Positions 8,503 through 19,963 of a stretch of 64,000 bases of DNA are shown here, piece after piece (the first letter of the stretch is position 1; the number at the start of each line of letters is the position of its first letter). The position numbers and the translations under genes are program-made. This DNA comes from Trichostrongylus colubriformis (Eukaryota; Nematoda; Chromadorea; Rhabditida; Trichostrongylidae). A model generated the notes under the pieces. The model was not told where the DNA came from, did no database searches, and was given only the letters and a program-made list of their open reading frames with translations. The stretch is from positions 7,834,509 through 7,898,508 of the forward strand of contig OZ022257.1 in NCBI GenBank assembly GCA_963978905.1, written 5' to 3'.

Positions 8503-11500
8503 CTGAAATCATCAAATAGCGTTCAATTTTGCCACTTTCAGAAGTAAACGGAGGGTGTGAGTAGTAGCCTACCTTACTGGATAACTGCATACCACAATCT
8601 TCACATTTATAACAAGCCGGATGGAATGATTTGTCCATAGCTATGACTCGTGTCGCTTCTTTTTCACCCTCACCAGGAACAATTGGTTTATTGCACACGG
8701 CACAACGTGGAGCGAATTTTCTGGAAGGGAAAGGAGATAATGAAAGTCTAATAGTGTTAGCCACAGGATCATGCAAGTGGTACAGTACACCATATGCTTA
8801 GCTACAGTAACGCGAAGCGTGAAATGAATTGCAATTGTTGTTATTGCACATATTATGCTGTGTTGTATGCCAAACAATTTCCCTCGTCAGGTGCTTACAC
8901 ATTTAAGCCTTTGCTCGAAGGATTCTATTGGGAGCTGGAGAAGTCAGACTATACCATTTTAACATAATTTGTAACGCAGCAATTTTAATCTGTCACCATT
9001 TATGCGCTTGCTCAAGTATCGATCGAAACCCAGCGGATCTGTGATACGTGTCGTTGATGTGTGGTGAATGACGCCCTCGTTTGTGGGAGTAGCTCGTCCA
9101 CGGGGAGTATGCCCGTCAAAGTAGGTGGACATTCCTCAAGATCCAACCCTGGTGAGCTGATATGAGCATGTGTTTGTATCATGCTACTCCAAATATGAGG
9201 TTTTCCTGTCAGAGACAGTAGAATTTTCTAGAAATAGCCTAACTCACTCGTTGAAGCACGTGAGGCAGTAGACATTATTTGCTTGATCAGAGGTGAACGG
9301 AACGCCATCTAATGATTTCTGACAGCTTTCACAAGTGAAACAGTTCACATGGAATACGCCACCACGTGCTCGTAATATTCGATCGGTGATCTTCTGATGA
9401 CATTTATGGCAGTTTTCGAGTGTTTTCTGAAGAATTCGTATTTAGCCTTATTATTTTTGGTTCTCTAGAAAATGGTGTTGTTGTAGATTCCGTACCTATC
9501 ACGAACAGCCTCCGGATTGGAATGTGTACCGTCAGAACCGGATTCCACGATACCACATGCGAGCAAGACGCACCGTATGTAGCGAAGTACTATGCGATCA
9601 CCGTGCGCTGCGCCTCATTTTGACCTTATTCGCACGCCGCCCTGCGAAATCCTGTCCTCACGACAAACACCCTTCGAACAAAGCGGTCATCCGGGCTATG
9701 ACTATACAGGGTGGGGCAAAATTACGGAAACAAGGCGCGGGCGGGGGAACTTTAACCCCTGAGGCGCTTTTCGCATTTGAAAAGCCCTTGCTTATTTTTA
9801 CTCGATTCAGCGCAACCTTCTCTACTAACCAGCACAAAAAATTTCATATTTGATCTGAAATGACAATGCCATCCCCTCACCGGAATTCCCTCATCTACCT
9901 GCACCATCAAGGACTCCAGGCGATTGACATCTCCCGTCGTCTAAAGGTATCACAAAGTCTTGTATCGAAATCAATCGCAAGGTTTACAGAACTAGGAAAC
10001 CTTCCGACCGACCAGGACGTGGAAGACCGACTTCTGTCACGATCAGGGCGGACATCAAGAGAGTGCGTGATCGTCTGCGTTTGAAGCCACTGCGGTCGCT
10101 TCGGAAGATGGCAGAAGAAATGTCGATTTCCACGTGACAGATGGGCAGGATTGTGAAAGATCACTTGGAAACTGAAGGCACACAAGCAAGGAGGAGGACA
10201 GTTTCTTTCTGCCGACAGCAAAAGGAACAGAAACCAATGCTACAGGAAATTTTCCTAGATTTCATTGCCTTTGATGAATGGTCTCCCAGTTCCGAACCTC
10301 AACCCACTCGGTTTCTCTGTCTGGAGTGTCCTCGAGCATAAGGCATGCTCAAAACCCCATCCCGGCCTTAATTACTCGAAGGCAGCGCTGAAGAAAGCAT
10401 GGGATGAGTTGGACGAAGGCTATCTCCTCGCCACGGTCAACGCGTTTTCGGAGCGTCTTCGAGCCTTCATCGGAGTAAATGGAGATGGTTCCAAAACAAA
10501 GTAGTACTGTTTGTTCAGTTTTTTCTGGAGAGTAAATCAGTAATGATTATGTTTTTGTTCGAGCTGAAATAAGGTTTTTGGGTAGCATCAATTTAGTTTC
10601 CGTAATTTTGCCCCACCCTGTAGACGTGTTGTACCCGAGCGAATCTTCAGCCCTGATCCACATGCGTAGTTTGTTTCATCCGCTTTCGCAGCACGTTCCA
10701 GGGGAGTTATCGATAGCCGGAAGAGAACGTCCAATTCTTGTGCACGCCACGCGCATTTGGAAACTCAATAGGCATAGCTGAGCCAATATGGGCGGATGAA
10801 TCTACTGTATGGTTATACGCTAACAATTCTGCGCACATGGACCGACTAAAAGAAATTGTTGATGTTTGGTGTTTGATTCTATAGTTAGTGATTTTTTTCC
10901 AGGTTTAGCATCAGGAGTTGGAAAGAAAAATGAAATCCAATGATAAACGAGATCGTACTTGATAGCATTCACTGCATGTGGGGTTGTTTTCGATATTGAA
11001 AAATTGCGATCCAGCTAAGGTTTTACCACAAGTCTTACATTTGAAACAGTTGATGTGGAAAACCTAAAAATTGATTATCGAATATTGAAAAAGTTGTTCT
11101 GAAGGTGGTTTTCATTCCAGTCAGTACACAGCTGTTGAAATTGTCTTCACATAGGTAAGCGGTCCCTGAAGGCTGCAGGAACGGTAATTTGAATGCTCAG
11201 GAAGCGTACGTCTCCTATAAATAGTAATCTCCCCTCAAGGAAGGTCAGCAGTGTACAGCAGGGAGTCCGGATGCGGGCTTGCCGACAAATAAGAGCACCA
11301 TTCGTCTGCGTATCGCTGTCACTGTGACAGACCCAGTGTTATCGATCGATAATCGTTGACCCAAATCAAGCCATACAAAGATTTTCATGCAGCAGAGATC
11401 CCTCTCACATGTTAGCGTGTCATATGGTGCGTGTAACCACTATGCGTCATAGATCCGCGTGACGCCAATCGATAAGTCAGTCAGCGGCGGTTGCAAACCG

Positions 11501-14500
11501 TGAATTTGCGGGGTCCTGAAGGTGTCACTTTTGGATTTTCGGCAACTTTATCTCATTTTCTTCACTGCTGCGCCTATCCTTCATCTTCATGTTTATGGGT
11601 GTCCTTATGACCTTTTCTGCTACATTTAAAGGACACACTGAACAAAGACAATCGACTGCGCAACAGGTCTTGGCCCGAGTAAGCGATCAATTGAGACAAC
11701 TATCAGGCATCAAGGGGTACAAGCGTAAGCATCGAAAATAGATGTGCAACAAGACACTCGAATTGGGTCACATCGCTGAGCAAATTTTTCTACCGCGCGG
11801 CAATCGCCATTTTGTCACTGCCATTTTCATGGTGAATTGGCTACGCTGCACGGCAAACATGACCGAACTTTAGTGTCCTGCTCACTTATCGAGTAACGCA
11901 CCTGATCAAGTGCCTTACATCCCGGGTTACTACTGCTGATTGGTCCTTGACAAGTCGCACAAATAGCTGTAATAGATTTCTTCAGTGTCATTATAGTGGA
12001 GGTGACGACCGTCTAAAGTCTTTTTTGAAATCTTCTATGTGAATGATTTGGAAGTCCTGCCCTGCTTTCATGTGAGAAAGCTATTACACGTTTGGTATAT
12101 TCTTTATACTCTTTTATAGTTTTATTGAAACCCTTACAAAACTAGCGATGTATTGATAGTAAGTAACGCCTCGATCGGAAAATCCTCTCTCTCTCAGCAG
12201 TAAAATGTTAAAATTCAAAGAATTTGGTCGCAGCGATTACGTTCTTCAGAATTAGCGAACCTCCCTGGAGGCAAAGTAACTGCCTGAGATACAGGATATA
12301 GGGAAAAGGCGACGAGTTCAGGGGAGTCGGCTCCCCTTGCACCACACCTTGTGATCATTCGGAGTTGAAAGGGCACTGTCATGGACAAGATGGACATGGG
12401 CGTGCATAGTGAGAACAAGGTTTCGCAATCCGGGTTGCTGCGCTTTACGAAATGCATGCGATCCCGTCGCTTATGGACCCAACTACACATGATCCCCCTA
12501 GCTCGTACGCTACGCGCCAAGTTGCGATGTTCTCTTCCAACGATACACATCCAAACGGGTGGGGGTCGATTGGTCGAATTTCGCTTCGCGGCGTCGCACT
12601 CGCGGCGCCGTCAATACGAGTCGTCTGGGATCCCGCTCAAGACGCAATGGGGTGGGACCGTGAAGGTTCTTCAAAGATTGCAGTTTGGAAACTTCGGAAG
12701 ATATAGAGGCTGTCTTGCAGGCTTCGATGCGACACTTCCATCGATCTCAGGAATAGCTCAAGAAAATCTCCCTTGCTTGTGGTCATCCGGATGTGTTCAC
12801 TTATGACCAAAAATTGCGTGGCCGCCCGCGGGGAGCGGCGCGGCGAATGCTAGTCGTTTGCAGCTTTATCTGTTGAAACTGCAACAACAACAACATAGGC
12901 GAACTTCTGAAGCTTCCATACTGCGAACTTTAAAGATCCATCACGGTACCAACCCATTGCGTCTTATGCGGAATTCTAAATGAACGACTCGTGCTGATGG
13001 CGCCACGAGTGCGACGCCGCGTAGCGCTTTTTTGTCATAAGTGTACACACCCCTAATTAGGCGTTGGAGAAAGAGAACTACTCCTCTTTTCGATTAAGGA
13101 TTAGTGAAAAATATGCGTCCAAGTGTGCGGATTGTCACATTCTGTTCCACTTTTTGTGATACTCTTTCCTAAGGGAACACCAATTGGTTATCATGACTTG
13201 ACCTATTTCACTTCGAATAATAGGATAAGCAGCGATACTCGTGATAACGTGATGTTTTTCCCTAGTTCTCTTATCTCCATCTTATCTCGTCAATCATCAT
13301 TTACAGAGTCTTTGATTCACTTAACGGTTGTGCTACTATACTAGTCATGCCATTTTCGGGGCTAGCACTAACTGTTTTGACTTATCTCTACTTAAAGTTC
13401 AAAGTTTAAACTTTTTGGCGTTAATCAATCCCTTTCTGGGATGCGCCGCACATTCTAGTTCCATTCAGAATCGTGATGGCAGGTGAATGTGATTGGGCTT
13501 ATACAATGACTTGCGGTGGCCAGCCGATGTACAAGTCAGTGCTTTTATCCTCCCAGACGGTTCTGATACCAATTTGCCGATCCCGGAGGGATGGAAGGCT
13601 TGGTTGGCTTGGGCGGGCGTTGATGCAGGATTTGATTCCGGCACCATGAGAGTGGGGTGCGCGCCACCTGTCACTACACCACCTCCGCCCTATCTCTGCT
13701 TATCTCCTATTTACTTTCCTTCTGGAATGGAAGGGGGCATCCTATTCCATCTGAAACATAAGACGTCGTAAGCCTATACTACTTTCCTTGGTAATGGCTA
13801 CAAAAACTAACGCTCTTACATTGAATTTGAAAATCTCTACAGTCCTCATAGTAGCTTCATAGGGGACATGTTGGATGGAAGCACTACCCGTGAACAACCG
13901 CTTTGAGCGATGAGGTTGTCAGAAATCGATTGAGCCTATGAACACTCCATTCGATCGTGCAAGGACGTTCGGATTGTTTGGGTAAGGTACTGTTCGAGTT
14001 CACGAACTGCGCGTGTCGCGCGATTCAGTTGGAAGGAAAAGGCAGATCGATCAAGCGATTCAGGCGGAAAGGATAAGATAGGTATCGATCAGGTGAATGG
14101 TATTCCTGAATCGCGTCAATCGCGCGAATCGTGAGATTGTCTGAATCGCGGGCTCTAAGAAATACCTAATCATCGAACATCGGTATGATGTTATGATGGG
14201 GTCGAGCATGCAGTAACAACGTTTCTGTAAGTACATCGAGCCTCCATGTTGGTACCATTCCTCCGTTACGGTGATATCCTAAAAGGGACAAGAGGGAGGC
14301 AAGGATGCTTTCATAATGAGGGGTTCGGGCGGGGAGGGGAGGGCATATTATGGAATTTTGAACACCTAAGCATCATCACTGACATTTCCTTCGACGCATT
14401 CAACCGCACTTTCCCGCCTAAGCCTAAAGGAATGGTGCATGGGAAAAATGAGTTTCCCTGTTACCCATACAGTTATGTTGTATTTGCCTAATAGCGGTCG

Positions 14501-15264
14501 CATGCAAAGTTTCACACGAAAAAGCGAGACAGCTTCTCAAAGTGGCGGTCGAAGGGGCGGGGAGGAGCCTCAGAGTGAATGCCCGCCCCTTCGGCCGCCA
14601 CTGTGAGGAGCTGTATCTTAGCCAGATTCTCACTTTTTCACGTGAAACTTTGCATGCGGGTCTTACCAATCGAATGTTACATAAATCTATGGAAAGCGGA
14701 AAAGCTAAACCTCATTGAATTTAGCGTCTCAGGCCGTGCACAATGGAATGCCGCTCCCGCTCCTCATTGCGATAGCAACGAGACAAGTTTAGAACGCATG
14801 TTTTTACATGGATCAACAGGTGATCGCATGGTTTTGCTCCACGTTCAGGATCTTGCCCCTTCCTGTCCCCCCCCCCCCCCCCCCATCTGCCACTGGGTTA
14901 GGAACACGGTTCCTATTTTATGGTAGAGTTGAGCTTGCGACAACGCTATGCTTGTTTTTTGGTATCAACATATGTAATCCTTTTTATGGGTTTTGGTTCA
15001 AGAGAATGCACGGACGTCCGACTCACCTTTTCTTCTTTTCGGTTGTGGTGGTGGTGGTGGCGGTGGAGCTGGTTGTGCCTGTGGTGCTGGTGCTGGTGCT
15101 GGTGCTGGTGGTGGTGGGGCCTGTTCTCCTTGCTGGCCTTGGCCTTCAGCGTGTCCACCCGGACCGTGTTTATGCCTGTGTTGTCCAACATCTTCATCGC
15201 CGATTATTTCCGTTGAACCGAAGAACTTCTGGCATTGCAGAGGCTCGTACACCTCCCATGGCAT
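8419..15264 (-). CDS. Short zyxin paralogue: proline-rich N-terminus plus three LIM domains
   Basis: Six minus-strand exons join in phase: 15264-15027, 11966-11902, 11063-10959, 9426-9248, 8720-8573 and 8502-8419 (819 bases, 272 residues, TAA at 8421-8419). Residues 1-79 are proline-rich. LIM1 spans about 82-135, LIM2 about 142-194 and LIM3 about 201-265, each with all eight Cys/His ligands in the CX2C...HX2CX2CX2C...CX2C pattern. LIM3 carries [20 protein letters not shown], diagnostic of the zyxin/LPP/TRIP6 family, which links actin regulators to adhesion sites and shuttles to the nucleus. The gene lies 7.1 kb downstream of the full zyx-1 gene on the same strand. The first LIM exon would also splice in phase to zyx-1 exon 8, so these exons may instead be an alternative 3' end of zyx-1. 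LIM exons are very secure; the proline-rich first exon is inferred from its ATG, donor and phase. Confidence 0.85.
8573..8720 (-). CDS. Zyxin paralogue exon 5 (LIM3)
   Basis: A 148-base exon encoding [20 protein letters not shown] through [11 protein letters not shown]. By hand count 132 of 148 bases match the equivalent zyx-1 exon (22924-23071), the most similar exon pair I counted. Confidence 0.97.
9248..9426 (-). CDS. Zyxin paralogue exon 4 (LIM2)
   Basis: A 179-base exon from CTTCAG to GA/GTGAGT, encoding [20 protein letters not shown] and the rest of LIM2. It has the same length and phases as the zyx-1 exon 24084-24262. Confidence 0.97.
9519..9672. mobile_element. GGGTGTGT-family MITE, degenerate copy
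   Basis: The right end read inward is GGGTGTTTGTCGTGAGGACA followed by GGATTTCGC, matching the family terminus; the left end is a worn version. It lies between LIM exons of the zyxin paralogue, immediately before the mariner element. Confidence 0.45.
9707..10620 (+). mobile_element. Decayed Tc1/mariner-type transposon
   Basis: The ends are perfect 25-bp inverted repeats (9707-9731 and 10596-10620, starting CAGGGTGGGGC), flanked by TA on both sides. The interior keeps a transposase start from 9860 with a helix-turn-helix ([20 protein letters not shown]) and then a frameshifted basic segment. It also keeps a C-terminal piece with [15 protein letters not shown], where active relatives have a DLNPLD-like motif. 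Most of the catalytic core is deleted and the last acidic residue is changed, so it cannot move by itself. At 914 bp it is shorter than intact relatives of about 1.3 kb. It is inserted in the intron between the LIM1 and LIM2 exons of the zyxin paralogue. Confidence 0.9.
10959..11063 (-). CDS. Zyxin paralogue exon 3 (second part of LIM1)
   Basis: A 105-base phase-0 exon encoding [20 protein letters not shown] and onward to CSECYQ, ending CAA/GTACGA. By hand count about 75 of 105 bases match zyx-1 exon 10, clearly less than the LIM3 pair. Confidence 0.96.
11902..11966 (-). CDS. Zyxin paralogue exon 2 (first part of LIM1)
   Basis: A 65-base exon between TTACAG and CAG/GTGCGT encoding [20 protein letters not shown], with the first CX2C of LIM1. 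It enters in phase 1, matching both the proline-rich exon at 15027 and zyx-1 exon 8. Confidence 0.93.
12560..13053. repeat. GC-rich foldback with GGGTGTGT-type outer end
   Basis: Bases 12572-12700 and 12905-13025 are inverted copies, sharing GGCGTCGCACTCG, AAGACGCAATGGG and TGGAAGCTTC-like blocks. A second inverted pair, ATGTGTTCACTTATGAC at 12790 and its inverse ending 13053, resembles the GGGTGTGT MITE termini. A partial relative of the GGCGTCGCACTC block lies near 15990. Confidence 0.65.
13416..13690 (+). repeat. Dispersed repeat R, copy 1
   Basis: A ~270-bp unit beginning TGGCGTTAATCAATCCC and GGGATGCGCCGCACATTCTA and ending in CACTACACCACCTCCGCCC. Related copies lie at 18093, 42296, 45800 (inverted) and 50400. 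No terminal inverted repeats or stable reading frame were found. Confidence 0.8.
14444..14690. mobile_element. Foldback element, copy A
   Basis: The inverted arms carry AAAAATGAGTTTC, a TTATGTTGTATTTGCCTAAT block and CATGCAAAGTTTCAC, meeting at a GC-rich centre near 14560-14590. The family recurs at 51473 and 57511. Confidence 0.75.
14867..14884. repeat. Poly-C tract (18)
   Basis: An uninterrupted run of C, a short distance downstream of the proline-rich exon of the zyxin paralogue. Confidence 0.95.
15027..15264 (-). CDS. Zyxin paralogue exon 1 (proline-rich, ATG)
   Basis: The ATG at 15264-15262 opens [20 protein letters not shown], then a His/Gly/Gln-rich stretch and a proline run ([12 protein letters not shown], then [13 protein letters not shown]). 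The exon ends AAAAG/GTGAGT in phase 1, exactly the phase the first LIM exon needs. The proline run is built from GGTGCT and GGTGGT repeats on the plus strand, so it may vary in length. I see no upstream acceptor that would make it internal. Confidence 0.62.
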
Positions 15265-15519
15265 GACGACCGATCGCTGAGTGAGGTTGAATTGCCATTA
15301 TTTCCACGATCAGCCTTTATATACTCGGCACGTAAGCAAAGCAATCATCGTATCAGCTTATTCGCTTCATTTTTTTTTCATGAAAGTAAGTGCAGTAGGT
15401 GGTCTATCATGGACATAATACTCGGCCAAGCGGCTATTTTGGTAACACCCAAATCTTCGATAGCACAGAAATCCGCAACACGGCGTGTAGCGTATAAGCT
15501 AAGGGCGCCGGGTGTGTAA

Positions 15520-15967
15520 GGCTACGTTCATACCAAGTTGCTTGAGAGATTTGGCGCATCGGCGTGAAGTTAAATATACGAATCGATCAAGAAAATGAGC
15601 GCGTTTGCGCATCTGTGATTTGAGAGAATTGGCGCATTCGCGTCATGCATAAGATACGTATCGATCAGAAAATGATAGTATTGGCGCATCATTTGAGAGA
15701 ATTGGCGCATTCGCGTTAAGGATAAGATTTATATCGATTGAAAAAAGTGAAAGTATTGGCGCATCCGTGATTTTGGATATTTGCCATAACAGATATCGAC
15801 TTTCGATAAGATATGGAAAATCAAGTAATGGAAAGAGGAGAAAAAGAAATCAACCGCACGTTGGCACGCGTCGCATTCAACAGAGTGACGCGGCTACGCC
15901 AAATATCCCAAATCGCAGATACGCCGATGCTCTCAAAACTCTCATTCAATTTGGTTTGGATGCAGCC
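15520..15967. mobile_element. Tourist-like element containing tandem repeats
   Basis: The termini GGCTACGTTCATACCAAGTT and the inverse at 15941-15967 face each other and are flanked by TAA on both sides. The left half (15540-15780) carries four worn repeats of about 70-90 bp with the core TTGAGAGAATTGGCGCATTC and a TATCGATCA block. Confidence 0.7.
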
Positions 15968-16371
15968 TAACCTCATGTCGAATTTTCGCTTTGCGGCGTC
16001 GCACTCACGGCGCCATCTGCACAACTTGCCGCGAACGGTCGGAATTTCGCTCAGGACTCAAGGGACTTGTAACACGGAGGTTGTTTGATAAATAGCTGTT
16101 TAGCTCATCATTATCTGAAAACAATAACTTTTGTGCCCTAAAAAGACAAAATAGTAACATAAAAAGTAAAAGAAAGAATAACATCACATGATAACAATCC
16201 TAATCAAGAAATAACTAATGCGTGCATAAAACTCAAAAGGAGTGTATGCAATGTACGCAATCACACATGCGGTTATGCGAAAATTCGACATAAGGCTATA
16301 CACTCAAGGGCGCCGTGTTTAGTTGGGTCCTAATGGGATTACAGTGTTCTCCATATTTTTTCACCGAAATG

Positions 16372-16616
16372 CAAGGTAATGCGTTCATACACAACTTAAT
16401 GGGATTTTTGACGCATGCGCGCTTTGGAGTTTTTGGCGATGCCTCGTACCAACACGTCAGTCTATTTGCATTATGACAAACAGCCAGAATTGCCAATCTA
16501 TCCGCTACTTCTCTCGTAGCGGATGCTCCGGTGCGCTCATTTTCTCGACCGATATGCATCTTTTACTTTACGCCGATCCCCCAAAAATCCCACTCAGTTT
16601 GGTATGAATGCGGCCT
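16372..16616. mobile_element. Tourist-like MITE
   Basis: Inverted ends of about 40 bp share GTTCATAC, AACTNANTGGGATTTTTG and a GGCC/GCG start, related to the element at 15520-15967 and more loosely to the palindromes at 4.5-6.4 kb. Confidence 0.6.
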
Positions 16617-18092
16617 TTCTCAAAAATCATAACACTCATACTACATGGTATGATTATCGACTGACGGTTTTTTTTAAAAACCTCTTCATCATCACTAAAA
16701 AAGGTTCACCGAGAAACCCAAGCCCGACATCTTTTTTTTTTGAATCCAAGCTGCGATCTTTCCTCTGAGAATTTCTGAACTAACACAGCACCCCCTGTTC
16801 GTCAGAATCCTACCCATTGCTCCTGTTTGGGAGTCGAAAAGTGGAAAATTGAATCAAACCTGTATGACTCATAATGATAATGGGACAGGATAAAAACTGG
16901 GAGCAGACCACATGTCATTGAGATGCTATCGAAGTTCACATCCATATAACTTATTCATATATTAAAGTCCAGTTTAGCATATTTCATGGTTCGTTTGCTG
17001 TTCGACAAATGGGTATCAAAGAAACCGTGCACAGAAATCCCATGGTTTCATTTTCCTTCCAAATACACCACTTAAGGGAAAATACAAAAAGTTCTAGAAA
17101 ATTCCCTTGTTTTAAGTCAGACTTGGATAATGCGGAAAAAAATGCAACCAGTTTGGATTTCCGCCGAACAGCTTTTGATCTGTTGTCAGTGGGGAGATAG
17201 TGAAGTGCGCGCTTCGTATGTACGTTGTAGCAAAGATCACGTGACCGTTGCCGTTATGCTTCCAGGGTCCTCGCGCCCCGCCCACGTTCCCGGTGTGCCC
17301 GAAAATTGTAGAGATTTTCGGGGCAATGTCACTTAGCCGCATTTTCATTGAAGTTTAAAATGTGGCTCGTAGTGAAAAATTCAACATAACTGTGCACCAA
17401 ATTGACCAAAGTAAAAACTTCAGAAATTTTCATGCAATTTCCTTTACCATTCCATTTATCGTCCTTTACACAATCTTTTTCATTTCATTTTGTTCCCTTT
17501 ATCATATAGAAATGGATATCCGTGTGGCATTGAAGTTGTATGGTGTGCATGCGGGGACCTTCAGTTTCCGATGAACCGCATTCAATCAGGCACGCTTGAC
17601 TGAGCTCAACATGTCGAGCGGTTTCCGTTTCCATTTTGCGCCATCCACAATCATACTTATCGACCCACAAGAATGTGACCAACGATGCCTTCATGCTTCA
17701 GGTTGTAAACTTTCAAAAGGCATCTTTCTTTCAAGCAGCCTTTGCAAAAAAAATCAGCAGAAGCTTCTACATAGATTTTTCAAAAAAGTTTTATTTATAT
17801 TGTTTATAAATAGGGCAGCTGGAAGGCTTTGCATTATTTATTGCTTATCCGATTTTATTGGCATTTCTAATAAGTTGAAGCTCAAATTTTGTGACCACTG
17901 TCTGCCTATAAATAGTGAGTTTTGTAAATTCGCTACCAACTAATTACAAATGGAATTTGATCTGCTCGAAGTATAATACTTGGTTACTGCAGATGAGAAG
18001 CTGATGATGTACATAAAAGATAAGCGGAAGGGCCACTGGTTCGATGCTGGTGAACAAGGAAGAACAACATCAACGCCTGAATTGCAAAAGTT

Positions 18093-18355
18093 TTTAGCTT
18101 TAATCAATCCCTTATCGGTAAGGGACAGCTCGTTCTATTCAGAATCGTTGTGGCAGGTGAATGCGATTTGGTCTATAGAGTCACTTGGTCCAGGCGATGT
18201 AGAAGTCAGTGCTTCCATCCTCCCAACCCAGTCTGGTACATATACACCGCCTGGAGAAATGGAAGGTTTGGTTGACCCGGGCGGGCATTGCTCTGGGATT
18301 ACATCCCCGAACCATTAGAGTGAGGTGCGCACCACTTGTCATTTCACCACCTCAG
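18093..18355 (+). repeat. Dispersed repeat R, copy 2
   Basis: A diverged copy of the unit at 13416-13690, sharing TTTAATCAATCCC, TTCAGAATCGT, GATGTAGAAGTCAGTGC and the ACCACCTC end. Confidence 0.7.
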
Positions 18356-19906
18356 CCTCAATGGTGGCAATTATTGTATAATAGAACAGTATATTGTTTA
18401 ATTCAAAACCATATCGTATTGTAGGCAAATTTGAAAGCAACAAGATGAAAGAATCGTTTCCAAAAAAATTTGCAATGCAATGGAATGGGATAGTATTGGT
18501 GGAAACAGCAGCATTCTAAGATTCATTGGATCTGACCTCTTCCACCTACTCACGGCACTATGCACAATACCGCCCCTAACTTCTTCAAAATCGACGGGCT
18601 GCGGCGGAAAAATCTGCCGTAATCCACCGTTTTGCCATGACTTCCGCGGTGGTAGTACAGTGCTTTGAAAACTATATCAAGGATAGAGGAGCTCCTGCTA
18701 TGTGTGAAATATTCACATTTCTTTGCCGGATCATCTTCATTTTTAAGAGAATTGGAAAATTAATTCTTTGAGGGGCGAGACAGTGTGCCTTCAGGCATGA
18801 CGGCTGTTCACTCCAGCTAAACGCTTTAGTCCAGGCTTTTCGAACTGAAAGGTTAAGAAATCTGACAAGAGCAGGATTTCGTGGTCATTTTGATCCCATT
18901 TATGTATGGTTCTGCTTAATTTCATTCAGAAAAAGAGATTTCAGTGAGCACTTTCTCCAAAATTCCACACATACATTAGCCACTAAGGTAAGGCTGCTTC
19001 ATGAAGAGCTCATCCCTCGATAATCCTCGATAGTGATGCATTGGCGATGGTATGGCAGTGCTCCTAATGCATGGCGCACACTATAAGGACAGACTTTTGC
19101 GAAGCGGCCTACGACGCGGTACGAGCGAGCTGAGGTCGCTGTGAGTAGATGAGTTGTGACCACCAACCACTGTGTTGTATGTCTTATTTTAGCGTAATCA
19201 ATGTAGGACCCAACTCCAATACATAGGGCACTCCCAGCTCGCACGCATTATGTCGCACTTCGCATGCTGCGTGGCGGCACACTGTAGTACTAACGATACA
19301 AACCTGCGTAATTCCTCGTATTCAGAATTATCGTGTCACACACTTAATCTGTACACTTCTAGAGCTATGTCAATTACCACATGACTTTCCGACCTAAACG
19401 TACTTTACAGATCCATCAGGAATGGAATTTACCCTTTGCGATCACCCGAGTGAGAATCTCTACTGGGAAGAGAATGAGTCATGATGCTTGCGCTCTATTT
19501 CGTCATAAGAACCTCATTTATCGGACGGCACATTCAATTGAGAAAGAGAGCCGCCCAATTGAATTTCCCTGGTATTTCTGGGTCAACAACTAATGGCTTC
19601 AGTGCAGTATGTGTCCGAGGGCTTACCATAGATTTTTGAACATTTGTATGCGGATTCTGGGTGGGTTAAAAGCATTAGCTGAAATAACACTCATAAAAAC
19701 GTAATTCAAACATCGTAGCATTTCTGCATTTGATAGAAACCAAGATAAATCTGTAAACTACTCACGTATTGTAGGATCTGGCCATTGATGGGCGGTGTTC
19801 CCCTTGCGTGTGTTTAAGGTGAAACTCACGTATTGTATACTCCGTCTCTGATGGGCAGAGTTTCTCTCAAGTTGCATGGGGTTACAGTTTACAGATTTAT
19901 CTTGGT

Positions 19907-19963
19907 TTTCATACCAGGGCTCAATTACCCGTAGTTTACGGGTAATTGAGCCCTGGTATGAAA
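19907..19963. repeat. Perfect 25-bp inverted repeat with 7-base loop
   Basis: The arms 19907-19931 and 19939-19963 (TTTCATACCAGGGCTCAATT and five more bases) are exact inverse copies around TAGTTTA. The arms start with the TTCATACC motif also seen at the ends of the Tourist-like elements, so this may be a minimal MITE. Just upstream, ACTCACGTATTGTA occurs twice (19761 and 19825). Confidence 0.9.

Larger units (their letters stand above)
11967..15026. other. Intron 1 of the zyxin paralogue, repeat-rich
   Basis: It holds a GC-rich foldback (12560-13053), a copy of the ~270-bp dispersed repeat (13416-13690), a foldback element (14444-14690) and a poly-C run. I see no further LIM or proline-rich exon in it. 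Confidence 0.6.

Noticed and set aside
9524..9853. Plus-strand open frame of 109 codons
   Set aside because: It runs across a MITE remnant and the left end of the mariner element, so it is a composite of repeat sequence.
12381..12806. Plus-strand open frame of 141 codons
   Set aside because: It lies largely in the arm of a GC-rich foldback (12560-13053); its peptide has no domain features and the frame is explained by repeat composition.
14808..15266. Plus-strand open frames of 152, 98 and 95 codons
   Set aside because: They are antisense readings of the proline-rich zyxin exon; the Val/Leu or Gly/Ala runs are shadows of its GGTGCT/GGTGGT repeat.
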